Source: an uncultured Maribacter sp. (GTDB taxonomy: Bacteria; Bacteroidota; Bacteroidia; Flavobacteriales; Flavobacteriaceae). Taken from it: DNA of 35,975 bases. This document shows, one piece after another, positions 1-7,669 of this stretch. Positions within the stretch are counted from its first letter, which is position 1; every line of letters begins with the position of its first letter. The translations under genes were made by a program, and so were the position numbers. Below the pieces are notes generated by a model, which ran no database searches, was not told the origin of the DNA, and saw nothing but the letters and a program-made list of their open reading frames with translations. The stretch lies in assembly GCA_938038975.1 (NCBI GenBank), contig CALHVP010000111.1:1-35975 (forward strand), in the 5' to 3' direction.

Positions 1-1800
1 ATATTTTGAAGGAACTCGAGAAATATCTATCTCCTTACCCTTTCTGTATATAAGATTTTTTAATTCTAAGGACACTATATCTTTCACAGAAGCAGGAGCT
101 AAATCTGGTTTAAAATTTAGATTCAATAATTCTACATATCGTTTTAAACCCTCCTTATAATTCCCGTTTTGAATATGAACATTAGCTAAATCTCTAAAGG
201 GCTGTATGCTATTACTGTCTAAGCTAACTATTTGCTCATAAATAGCTAATGCTTGTTTATAGCGTTCTGCTTTTTGATGATAAAAAGCTATGGTTCGTAG
301 TGCAGCAATAGAATTAGTTGAAACTTCTAAAGCAGAATTTAGAATATTTTCTGCCACAGCTGTATCAGAAGCTTCAAACAAATTATGTACATCTATAAAG
401 TAATAAGGGTCGTTAAAGTAATCACCTCTTTCTTTAATGTATGTGGCGTATGAATCTGTTAGAGTAGGTTGTGACCTAATATTTTTTAAATACGCCTTAT
501 TTGTAGCAAAGGACGCAACTTTTAAATCGCCAGTAAAAGTATTATTACGTAGTAGCGCACTATTGTTAGCTTTCGTATCATTTTTCTCACTGAGCTTTAC
601 ATCACCATAACGCGTTTGTACCAATATAACTCCGTTTGAACCCTCACCGCCATAAAAATTGGTAGCCGCTAATCCTTTAAGAACCTTTACAGAAACGATA
701 TCATTTGGATTTACCATATTTAAAATATCCGCATTTACATTACGCTGGCCTGTAAATTCTGCTTTAGGCATAGGAGCACCATCTATAATAATAAGTGGGA
801 AATTAGAATACTCTATACTAGAAAAACCTCTAATAATAGACCTGCCAAAACCATCCTTATTCGTTTGAACACCAGAAACCTTGCCGGCTAAAGATTCATT
901 TAACGAACCACTACTTACCGTTAAATCCTTCTTATCTATGGTTTGAATACCCCCGTAGCCTAGTACTTTTTCCTTTGGCAGCCATTTTATTTTTTCTTTT
1001 TGCACTAGAATAACTTCATCTAAATTTTCTGTGGCATCCTCTAAGGTTACTTCTATAAATCTAGACTTTGTACGAATAGGCAAGGTAACGGCTCGTTTGC
1101 CTAAGAACTGAAATAATATACTATCTCCTTCAACAACTTTTATAGCAAAACTACCATCTGCAATGGTCAAAGTACCTTCGTTAGTACCCTTTATGATAAT
1201 GGCTACATCTTCTAAAGGTCCGTTTAAATCACTAACCAAGCCATTAACCACTATCTGCTCTAAGTTACTTCTTAGCTTACGCCTATTACTGGCACTATTT
1301 TTACTTTCAGGTAGCAAGCCATTATATTCACCAATAGAATATAAAGAGAGTTTTTCTAAAATAGGGTTGCAGTTACCTGTGGCACAAATCACATCCATTT
1401 TAGATTTGCCATAGTGCAATTTCAATTCTTTTAATCTTGGATAACCATCTGTAAATAAAAGTGATGGCAAGTCGCTATATTCTTTGAGTAGGAAATCCAT
1501 ATCAGATATACCATCATACCCTATTCTGGACAAATAAGTACTAAGATTAGATAGACTATCATCTGCCAAAGTAAACTCTTTAGCACTGTTGATACCATTA
1601 GAGAATTCAACTAGAATAATACTTTTTACATTGTTTGTTTTAACGTACTCCTGTAAGAATAAAATCTCCTTTTCTAAATCTCGCTGTTCCATAGAAAGCG
1701 ATACATCCCAGTAAACTTTTACTTTAGTACTACTGGTTTGCCCATGCAAGCGTATAGTTGTTAAAACGAGTAAAAGAAGAAATAAGAAACGTGTCATCAT
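1..1800 (-). CDS. vWA / carboxypeptidase-regulatory / TonB-plug / TPR hybrid protein (3' part outside window)
   Basis: Reading from the ATG at 1800 down to base 1 gives 600 uninterrupted codons; the C-terminus lies outside the window. A hydrophobic signal peptide (about 1-20, ending LHGQ) points to export. Residues about 27-145 resemble a von Willebrand A domain: a MIDAS-type DVSLS at 32-36 and an FTDG motif ending at 119. A CarboxypepD_reg-like beta domain follows (about 184-250). Then comes a full SusC-type TonB plug (about 282-398) with GYG, IRGFSS, IIDGAP, VKVLKG and NGVILVQT signatures. Instead of a 22-strand barrel, the chain continues into TPR-like helices (about 475-560). It starts 9 nt after the M24 peptidase stop, so the two are probably co-transcribed. 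I do not know the function. A receptor is unlikely because no barrel is visible, although the unseen C-terminus could change this. Confidence 0.85.
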   Translation of the reverse strand, partial: MMTRFLFLLLLVLTTIRLHGQTSSTKVKVYWDVSLSMEQRDLEKEILFLQEYVKTNNVKSIILVEFSNGINSAKEFTLADDSLSNLSTYLSRIGYDGISDMDFLLKEYSDLPSLLFTDGYPRLKELKLHYGKSKMDVICATGNCNPILEKLSLYSIGEYNGLLPESKNSASNRRKLRSNLEQIVVNGLVSDLNGPLEDVAIIIKGTNEGTLTIADGSFAIKVVEGDSILFQFLGKRAVTLPIRTKSRFIEVTLEDATENLDEVILVQKEKIKWLPKEKVLGYGGIQTIDKKDLTVSSGSLNESLAGKVSGVQTNKDGFGRSIIRGFSSIEYSNFPLIIIDGAPMPKAEFTGQRNVNADILNMVNPNDIVSVKVLKGLAATNFYGGEGSNGVILVQTRYGDVKLSEKNDTKANNSALLRNNTFTGDLKVASFATNKAYLKNIRSQPTLTDSYATYIKERGDYFNDPYYFIDVHNLFEASDTAVAENILNSALEVSTNSIAALRTIAFYHQKAERYKQALAIYEQIVSLDSNSIQPFRDLANVHIQNGNYKEGLKRYVELLNLNFKPDLAPASVKDIVSLELKNLIYRKGKEIDISRVPSKY

Positions 1801-1809
1801 AGATTTCAA

Positions 1810-3156
1810 TTAATTCCCTTGATGAGTTGCAACTCTTGGCACCAACAACAATTCTGTTTGACGGCCATTTACATATCTAAAGCCATCTTCGCCATAAAAG
1901 CCTGCTTCTTCTAACATAATACGTATATCCTTATTCCACTCAGGTAAGGTGACCGTAGTATTTAATTCTATAGCATAAACCGTATTGTAATTTAGAGGCC
2001 AATTATCTGCATCGTCTTTACGGAGTCCGCCTTGGGCGTCCCACATACCAATTGTAGTCCCAGCAGAATGTCCGTAAGAGCCAAGAGGGTGTGTGTAAAT
2101 TGAAGGTCTTAATCCTACTGCTTTAGCCTCTCCTAAAGCAGTTAGTAGTATTTCATTTCCTACCCTACCCTTTTTCATATTGTTAGTTAAGAAATCTTGT
2201 ACTCGATTGCCATCTTTAAGTGCATTTACTAAGTAGCCTGGCGCTTCTTTTTCCTCTGGTTTTAGCACATATGCTAATTCTTGACAATCTGTATTTAATC
2301 TTAAATACGTTATACCAAAATCACAATGTAAAAGATCACCAGGCATAATAATCATCTCATCTGGCTTATCTGCGAACGAGTAGAAATTAGCATCATTTTT
2401 ATTACTTGTGCGTTGCACATCTACTGTTGGGTGAAACCATGTTTCCAAGCCCATGTCTGTAACTTTCTGACGCATCCACCAAACTACATCTGTAGTCTTA
2501 GTTACTCCTGGGGTAATCACTTTCTCTGAAAATGCCTCGGCAATAATGTCATGGGTAACAGCTACCAATTGATTAAAAATAATCATCTCACGATTGGTCC
2601 GTGTTTCTATCCATCTAACAGCTAACTGTTCTGCCGATACTACTTTAGAATGCATGCTTTTAGGAAGATTCTCCATAAATGCATCATAATCTGTCTTATC
2701 TAATCCGTCAGCAATGTTATGATCCTTAGAAAAGTTAAGTCCAATTGAATTTGGATTCCGTTCTTTAATAAGTTGTATTAAACGCTTCCATTGATTAGGC
2801 TCTTCCTCCTTGTTCCAAGCAGATTTAATGTTCTTACCTACATTGTAACGTGCAACTGCTAATTTCTCAATTGTATTTTTTGACTGGTTCCGATAGAACA
2901 CTAAAATGGTACGTCTTCTTGCATTTAACCAAGTAGAAGGCAGCATGGTCCTAAGCACAGGGTCTTCATTATACTCTCTAGAAATAACAACCCACATATC
3001 TATACCAGAAGCATCCATAAGTTCTGGCAACAAGTTATTGAAACGGTCGTCCAAAATCTCATCTACGACTTTAGCTCTATCGGCTTCTGGAAGAATTTGT
3101 TGTGCATTGAGCTGGATAGTTAAAAATATAAGGGATAATCGCAAAAGGTTTTTCAT
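1810..3156 (-). CDS. Secreted M24-family metallopeptidase (Xaa-Pro aminopeptidase-like)
   Basis: 448 aa with a signal peptide at about 1-18 (ends LNAQ). The N-terminal half matches a creatinase/prolidase-like domain and the C-terminal half (about 190-435) has the pita-bread M24 fold. Metal ligands are visible: D279 and D290 with the 11-residue spacing seen in PepP, a His at 363 (GHSAG) or 356, E397 (AIELNT) and E416/E417 (MLEEAG). The set is complete, so a di-metal enzyme acting on peptides with a penultimate proline, or a related dipeptidase, is likely; the substrate cannot be read from sequence. Export to the periplasm is inferred from the leader. It lies 78 nt downstream of the plug-only gene and 9 nt upstream of the vWA/plug hybrid, which suggests one transcript. 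Confidence 0.9.
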   Translation of the reverse strand: MKNLLRLSLIFLTIQLNAQQILPEADRAKVVDEILDDRFNNLLPELMDASGIDMWVVISREYNEDPVLRTMLPSTWLNARRRTILVFYRNQSKNTIEKLAVARYNVGKNIKSAWNKEEEPNQWKRLIQLIKERNPNSIGLNFSKDHNIADGLDKTDYDAFMENLPKSMHSKVVSAEQLAVRWIETRTNREMIIFNQLVAVTHDIIAEAFSEKVITPGVTKTTDVVWWMRQKVTDMGLETWFHPTVDVQRTSNKNDANFYSFADKPDEMIIMPGDLLHCDFGITYLRLNTDCQELAYVLKPEEKEAPGYLVNALKDGNRVQDFLTNNMKKGRVGNEILLTALGEAKAVGLRPSIYTHPLGSYGHSAGTTIGMWDAQGGLRKDDADNWPLNYNTVYAIELNTTVTLPEWNKDIRIMLEEAGFYGEDGFRYVNGRQTELLLVPRVATHQGN

Positions 3157-3234
3157 GCTTGGATTTGTTTAAGTCATGAAAATACAAAATTTAAAAACCT
3201 TTACATAGTCCACTTTACATTCTGGAAACGAATT

Positions 3235-3648
3235 TTATTGGTTTCTAAAATAGGTTCTTGCACCTAGATTGTTAGAAACCTTTACACTCTCAATATCTGC
3301 TGGATTAAGCACACTTAAAATAGACTTGTCATATCGTACGCCATCAACAATGACCATTGTGTCGTCGCCTCCTCTAATGCGCATGGTTAGCGAGGTATTC
3401 ATCTCATCTACACCAGTAATAACGATACCTGGTACTTGGGCCCTAACATCATTATACACATCTTGCTGTCTTGACCATACAGTATGCGTGGGCATTACCG
3501 TAAAAACTTTAAACGCATTTTCAGTAGTATTCTTTATTGGTTGTATTTCAAAATTCATAGGAACTACATCTGCTGTATTCTTTTCAACAGTTTGAGAAAA
3601 ACCCATTAATGATATTGCAAAAACGAGGGTAGTTAAAATAGCTTTCAT
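3235..3648 (-). CDS. Small secreted TonB plug-domain-only protein
   Basis: 137 aa with a signal peptide (about 1-19, MGFSQ cleavage region). Residues about 60-130 carry the SusC plug signatures: VRAQVPGIVI, MRIRGG, VIVDGVRYD and NPADIESVKV. The protein stops right after the position where plugs normally show a YGxxGxNGVI strand, here replaced by ARTYFRNQ and a stop. So it is a plug with no barrel and without its last conserved strand. This could be a remnant of a receptor gene, but the reading frame, signal peptide and codon use are clean and it heads a compact operon with M24 and vWA/plug genes. A soluble periplasmic decoy, chaperone or partner of the vWA/plug protein is possible; this is inference. 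Confidence 0.8.
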   Translation of the reverse strand: MKAILTTLVFAISLMGFSQTVEKNTADVVPMNFEIQPIKNTTENAFKVFTVMPTHTVWSRQQDVYNDVRAQVPGIVITGVDEMNTSLTMRIRGGDDTMVIVDGVRYDKSILSVLNPADIESVKVSNNLGARTYFRNQ

Positions 3649-3712
3649 CTTATAGTATTTTTAGATTGAATATAAAGCTCGTATTTATAAGCGTCTTTTT
3701 GAACAATTAATT

Positions 3713-3745
3713 AGGGAACGCTACTTTTCAATGAGGGAACGCTAC
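3713..3745 (-). promoter_or_regulatory. 12-bp direct repeat, period 21 bp; candidate LytTR-type operator
   Basis: AGGGAACGCTAC occurs at 3713-3724 and again, identically, at 3734-3745 (minus-strand reading GTAGCGTTCCCT). The 21-bp period equals two helical turns, so both copies face the same side of the DNA. That is the architecture of LytTR regulator sites (about 9-bp direct repeats with 12-13-bp spacers). The pair lies 65-97 nt upstream of the plug-only gene start and directly behind the menE stop. The binding protein is inferred. Confidence 0.5.
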
Positions 3746-3746
3746 C

Positions 3747-4823
3747 TCAAATTATTGATATGGTTTTAAAACGGTCTATTTTACCATTTTTAGTATCCAA
3801 AAATTTAGGAACTAAAAAGATATTTTTAGGAATTTGGTATTTAGAAAGAGTGGTTAGCGAAGCTATTTGTTCTTGAAGATTTGTTAGTGCTAGTTCTCCT
3901 TCAATCAAAAGGACCAATTTTTGACCCAACATTTTATCTGGTACTCCAGCAACAAAAAAACGTTGAGAAATTAGATGCGACAGTAGCGCTTCAATTTGTT
4001 CAGGAATTAGTTTTATACCTCCAGAATTAATAACAGTATCAAATCTACCCAACCATTTGAATTGGGTATTTGAGACTAAATCAACAATGTCGTTAGTCAG
4101 AACTAAACTATCCGATACTTTAGGAGCGTCTATGATTAAACATTCCCTACTGTCTATTGAAAGTATGACGTTTGGAACAGCTTTGAAAAGATTTTCCTGT
4201 TCCTTTTCTGCATGCTCAAAATGATTTACCTGCTTCACTGCGATATGAGTAATGGTCTCAGTCATCCCATAGGTCTCAAAAATTTTAGTCCTTATTTGAG
4301 ATACTTGACTCTTTAAATCTTCTGAAATGGGAGCTCCACCTACAATAAGGGAATGAATACCTCCAATATACTTAATAGAATTTCTTAACTGCAAAGGCAC
4401 CATAGCAGCAAAATCATAGCTCACTTGTATACCTTCTAAAGGGTTTGATGTTGGATTTACGCAAGTTAATCTTAGGCCTAAAACCATAGCTCTAACTAAC
4501 ATCATCTTACCCGCTATAAAATCCGCTGGTAAACACAGTAGCGCTGTACTCCCGGATTCTAATCCAAAAAAGCTACCTGTGGCCAGAGCAGAATTAATCA
4601 TGTGTTCCTTCTTGATTAGTATAGCTTTAGGCGCACCTGTGGAACCAGATGTGTTAACTATTAAGGTCGTTGAGGCAGATAACCAATCTAAAATAAAATC
4701 ACCAATGGGTACTTCATATGGCTCCCCTTCTTTTACAAGGCTATATGCATACTCCTTAAGTTCTTTGATTGAGTAGGAGTTTCCGTTAAATTGAAAATTA
4801 GAATGTAAGACGAATGTTTCCAC
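3747..4823 (-). CDS. menE: o-Succinylbenzoate-CoA ligase MenE
   Basis: 358 aa AMP-forming acyl-CoA synthetase. The phosphate-binding loop TSGSTGAPK is at 58-66, YGMTET at 185-190, the WLGRFD hinge region near 258-262, and the catalytic lysine of GKIDR at 348. It activates o-succinylbenzoate to its CoA thioester in menaquinone synthesis. It is about 100 residues shorter than Bacillus MenE because the N-terminal subdomain is reduced; I believe short forms are usual in Bacteroidota. The start is GTG at 4823, directly abutting the TAA stop of the CPBP gene with no gap, which points to translational coupling. Its place after menC supports the assignment over other ligases. Confidence 0.93.
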   Translation of the reverse strand: METFVLHSNFQFNGNSYSIKELKEYAYSLVKEGEPYEVPIGDFILDWLSASTTLIVNTSGSTGAPKAILIKKEHMINSALATGSFFGLESGSTALLCLPADFIAGKMMLVRAMVLGLRLTCVNPTSNPLEGIQVSYDFAAMVPLQLRNSIKYIGGIHSLIVGGAPISEDLKSQVSQIRTKIFETYGMTETITHIAVKQVNHFEHAEKEQENLFKAVPNVILSIDSRECLIIDAPKVSDSLVLTNDIVDLVSNTQFKWLGRFDTVINSGGIKLIPEQIEALLSHLISQRFFVAGVPDKMLGQKLVLLIEGELALTNLQEQIASLTTLSKYQIPKNIFLVPKFLDTKNGKIDRFKTISII

Positions 4824-5780
4824 TTATTCTAATTGTTTGGATGTAAATTCTTCTTCTGAAAGTACTTTTCCAGTAAGCTTTTCCTTCCAGTTATTCCAAT
4901 TGTACATTTGAGAAAATATAAAGAGAAGAATAGGGAAAACCACAAAAACAGGAATTAGAACATCCCATCCTAAAACCGGGTCAGAAACATCTCTATATAC
5001 AGAATGTGTTTGGAAGGCAGTCCAATCTGCAGTAACCAGTAACGCAGCGGTTAGATTGTTGGCAGCATGAAACCCTAAGGCCAATTCCAGACCCTCATCC
5101 ATAAGGGTTATGATACCCAGAAAAAAACCTGTACCAATGTAAAATATTAAAATACCGTATCCTAGCTTTTGAATTTCAGGATTAAAAATGTGCATCAATC
5201 CAAAAAGCAAAGAGGTGAAAACCAAAGGAAACCATCTATTTTTAACAGCAACACCTAATCCCTGCATCATATAACCTCGAATGAAGTACTCTTCCATACT
5301 GGTTTGTATTGGAATCATAATAATAGCAATTACAGCCAATATAAGAAACGGCTCTAAGTTGAAATTAAATTCGTAATCCTCGGGCGACATATACATATCT
5401 AAAAAGATAAATAGCACCGAAATAAATGCCCAAAGCCCAAAAGCAACTAATACCCTTGCCCAATCTACTTTTTTTCTAGAAGTAGTTAGTGCTGTCAGCG
5501 TTTGCTTATGAATTAATTTCACCATTAAAAAAAGGAACAAAAGCCCAATAGCAAAGGTCAATAGCATATAAAATAAAAAGCTATTTGAACCTAATGCGTT
5601 AGACAATATACCGATATCTTGACCAGCCTTTGCTAAAATTGCTATAGAACCAGTTTTTATAACCAATGCTGCTATTAAAGGAACACCACCAAGCACTTGC
5701 CAACCAAAAAACACTAGTATTATCCCAATTACATATCGCCAACTTTCGCTTAATCCTTTGTATGCCTGTTCTATATACAT
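4824..5780 (-). CDS. CPBP-family intramembrane metalloprotease
   Basis: 318 aa, mostly hydrophobic, with about seven or eight predicted membrane helices. CPBP (CAAX protease / bacteriocin-processing) motifs are present in order: EEYFIRG with E163, E164 and R168; FGLMH with H197; and HAANN with H238. The catalytic set for a glutamate/histidine-dependent membrane protease is therefore intact. The gene start overlaps the menC stop by 10 nt, and its stop abuts the menE start, so it is tightly embedded in a men operon. Its substrate is unknown. The location suggests a role tied to the quinone or prenyl pathway or simply to membrane quality control; that link is inference. Confidence 0.9.
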   Translation of the reverse strand: MYIEQAYKGLSESWRYVIGIILVFFGWQVLGGVPLIAALVIKTGSIAILAKAGQDIGILSNALGSNSFLFYMLLTFAIGLLFLFLMVKLIHKQTLTALTTSRKKVDWARVLVAFGLWAFISVLFIFLDMYMSPEDYEFNFNLEPFLILAVIAIIMIPIQTSMEEYFIRGYMMQGLGVAVKNRWFPLVFTSLLFGLMHIFNPEIQKLGYGILIFYIGTGFFLGIITLMDEGLELALGFHAANNLTAALLVTADWTAFQTHSVYRDVSDPVLGWDVLIPVFVVFPILLFIFSQMYNWNNWKEKLTGKVLSEEEFTSKQLE

Positions 5781-6823
5781 AAATCTGAAATTAAATGTTC
5801 TTGCCAGTTTTTAGATGTATCATAATAGATTCCTCCATTAGCTACAACCAAAGGACTAGTAAAATTATTAGTAAACAACGAACCTGTTCCCAAACCTTGT
5901 GGTAAAGGATTGTCTAATACAGCAGTCCATTGTGCTATGGCGTTAAGTCCTATATTACTTTCTAAGGCACTTGTAACCCACCACCCTATATTATTCTTAT
6001 CTGCTGCAGCTATCCATTCCTGACTACCTTGAAAACCTCCAACCAAACTAGGCTTTAATATAATATATTGAGGTTGTATGGTTTTTAATAACAGTTCCTT
6101 TTGTGCTAATTCCGTTATTCCTATAAGCTCCTCGTCTAAGGCAATGGGTAACGGAGTTTGTTGACACAAATTTTTCATTTCTTCCCATTGACCCTGCTTA
6201 ATGGGCTGCTCAATAGAATGCAAATCTAATTGAGACAACATAGTTAGCTTCTTTAGCGCATCATTTGGAGAAAATGCACCGTTAGCATCTACACGTAATT
6301 CAATCTGATCGCTGTCAAAATTTTTCCTTATTGATTCTAAAAGTCTTATTTCTGACTTAAAATCTATAGCTCCAATCTTCATTTTAATACAACGGAAGCC
6401 CTGTTCTAATTTCTGTTGAAGCTGCTCTTTCATAAACGCAGTATCACCCATCCAAATAAGTCCGTTGATTTCAACAGGGTTTTCAGATGTAGTAAAACCA
6501 GAAGGAAAAAGCTCAAACGAATCTGTAGACGCTAATGAAAGTAAAGCCTGCTCTAAGCCAAACTGGATACTAGGAAATTTTTGCAAAGATTTAAGCAGAC
6601 TATCTTTTTCTAAATTTATGTTCGAAACCAGCCACTCAAGCTGCTCCTCATAATTTGGAACATCATCATAACTTAAGCCCCTAAACATGCCACATTCACC
6701 TATTCCATAGCGACCATTTTCCTCCAAAACTAGAAACCAAGTTTCCTTAGTTTTTAAAATTCCGCGCGATGTCCCGCTTGGATTCTTAAAATTTAAAATA
6801 TACTTTTTATACTTCGCTTTCAT
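5771..6823 (-). CDS. menC: o-Succinylbenzoate synthase MenC
   Basis: 350 aa enolase-superfamily enzyme that dehydrates SHCHC to o-succinylbenzoate. The catalytic barrel shows KMK (K147, K149), metal ligands D179 (RVDANG), E205 (SIEQP) and D230 (LDEE), and the second catalytic lysine K257 (ILKPS). I chose the ATG at 6823 (MKAKYKKYIL) rather than the in-frame start at 6874, because homologues begin near this point and the longer version would nearly abut the divergent SDR start. The 3' end overlaps the CPBP protease start by 10 nt. The intergenic space to the divergent SDR gene is only 55 bp, so both promoters must sit in it. Confidence 0.93.
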   Translation of the reverse strand: MKAKYKKYILNFKNPSGTSRGILKTKETWFLVLEENGRYGIGECGMFRGLSYDDVPNYEEQLEWLVSNINLEKDSLLKSLQKFPSIQFGLEQALLSLASTDSFELFPSGFTTSENPVEINGLIWMGDTAFMKEQLQQKLEQGFRCIKMKIGAIDFKSEIRLLESIRKNFDSDQIELRVDANGAFSPNDALKKLTMLSQLDLHSIEQPIKQGQWEEMKNLCQQTPLPIALDEELIGITELAQKELLLKTIQPQYIILKPSLVGGFQGSQEWIAAADKNNIGWWVTSALESNIGLNAIAQWTAVLDNPLPQGLGTGSLFTNNFTSPLVVANGGIYYDTSKNWQEHLISDLCI

Positions 6824-6878
6824 ACAACGTATAAATTTAGGTATATTTTGAGTTTTAAAGAGATATAGAACCATAGTT

Positions 6879-7664
6879 ATGAAGGAAAAAATTGTTTGGA
6901 TTACTGGAGCATCATCTGGAATTGGAGAAGCACTAGCTTATGAACTAAATAAAAATGGAACAAAACTCATTCTTTCTGCGAGAAGGGAATATGAACTGAA
7001 TCGTGTAAAATCAAATTGTGCTTTTCCGGAAAAAGTAGGTATACTACCACTAGACCTTTCAATGTTTGATTCACTTCCTCAAAAGACCAAAGAAGCAATT
7101 GAAATTCATGGTGCAATTGATGTTTTAATCAATAACGGTGGTATTAGCCAGCGTTCCCTAATTACAGATACTACTTTTGAAGTTTTCAAGAAAATGATAG
7201 ACATTAACTATCTGGGAACGATTCAATTGACCAACTCACTACTTCCTCATTTTATAGCGCGAAATAAAGGTCATTTTGTTACTGTTACCAGCTTAATGGG
7301 TAAATTTGGCTCACCTTATCGCTCTGGCTACTGCGGAGCTAAACATGCGCTCCATGGCTTTTTTGATGTACTACGAATGGAGCACCAAAAAGATAATATT
7401 GATGTGACACTTATTTGCCCAGGGTTTGTGCAAACTAATGTTGCAAAAAATGCATTAGTGGGTGATGGAACAGCGCAAGAAAAACAAGATACAGCTACCG
7501 CAAATGGATTGCCTGTAGCTACCTGTGCAAAGAAAATTATTAGAGCTATTGAGCTTAAAAAATACGAAGCTTATATTGGAGGAAAAGAAATATTCGCAGT
7601 GTATCTGAAGCGTTTCTTCCCTAAATTATTACACAAACTAGTTCTTAAAAGTGCGGTAAGATAA
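6879..7664 (+). CDS. Short-chain dehydrogenase/reductase (classical SDR)
   Basis: 261 aa Rossmann-fold oxidoreductase. The cofactor loop TGASSGIGE is at 9-17, the NNGG motif at 85-88, a catalytic serine near 138, and YxxxK with Y151 and K155. An arginine pair after the second strand (SARR) suggests NADP(H) preference. The C-terminal basic/hydrophobic stretch (about 235-261) could associate with membrane. It resembles DHRS7-like SDRs; the substrate is not predictable. It is the only plus-strand gene between the two parts of the men locus, divergent from menC and convergent with the histidine kinase, whose stop lies only 5 bp away. Confidence 0.88.
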   Translation: MKEKIVWITGASSGIGEALAYELNKNGTKLILSARREYELNRVKSNCAFPEKVGILPLDLSMFDSLPQKTKEAIEIHGAIDVLINNGGISQRSLITDTTFEVFKKMIDINYLGTIQLTNSLLPHFIARNKGHFVTVTSLMGKFGSPYRSGYCGAKHALHGFFDVLRMEHQKDNIDVTLICPGFVQTNVAKNALVGDGTAQEKQDTATANGLPVATCAKKIIRAIELKKYEAYIGGKEIFAVYLKRFFPKLLHKLVLKSAVR

Positions 7665-7669
7665 TTGCG

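Noticed and set aside
659-1414. Two plus-strand open frames of 69 and 83 codons
   Set aside because: They lie antisense inside the long vWA/plug/TPR coding region, which has recognisable domains, and have no signature of their own.
6824-6874. Longer menC start at 6874
   Set aside because: It would add 17 residues not seen in MenC and leave only 4 bp to the divergent SDR gene.
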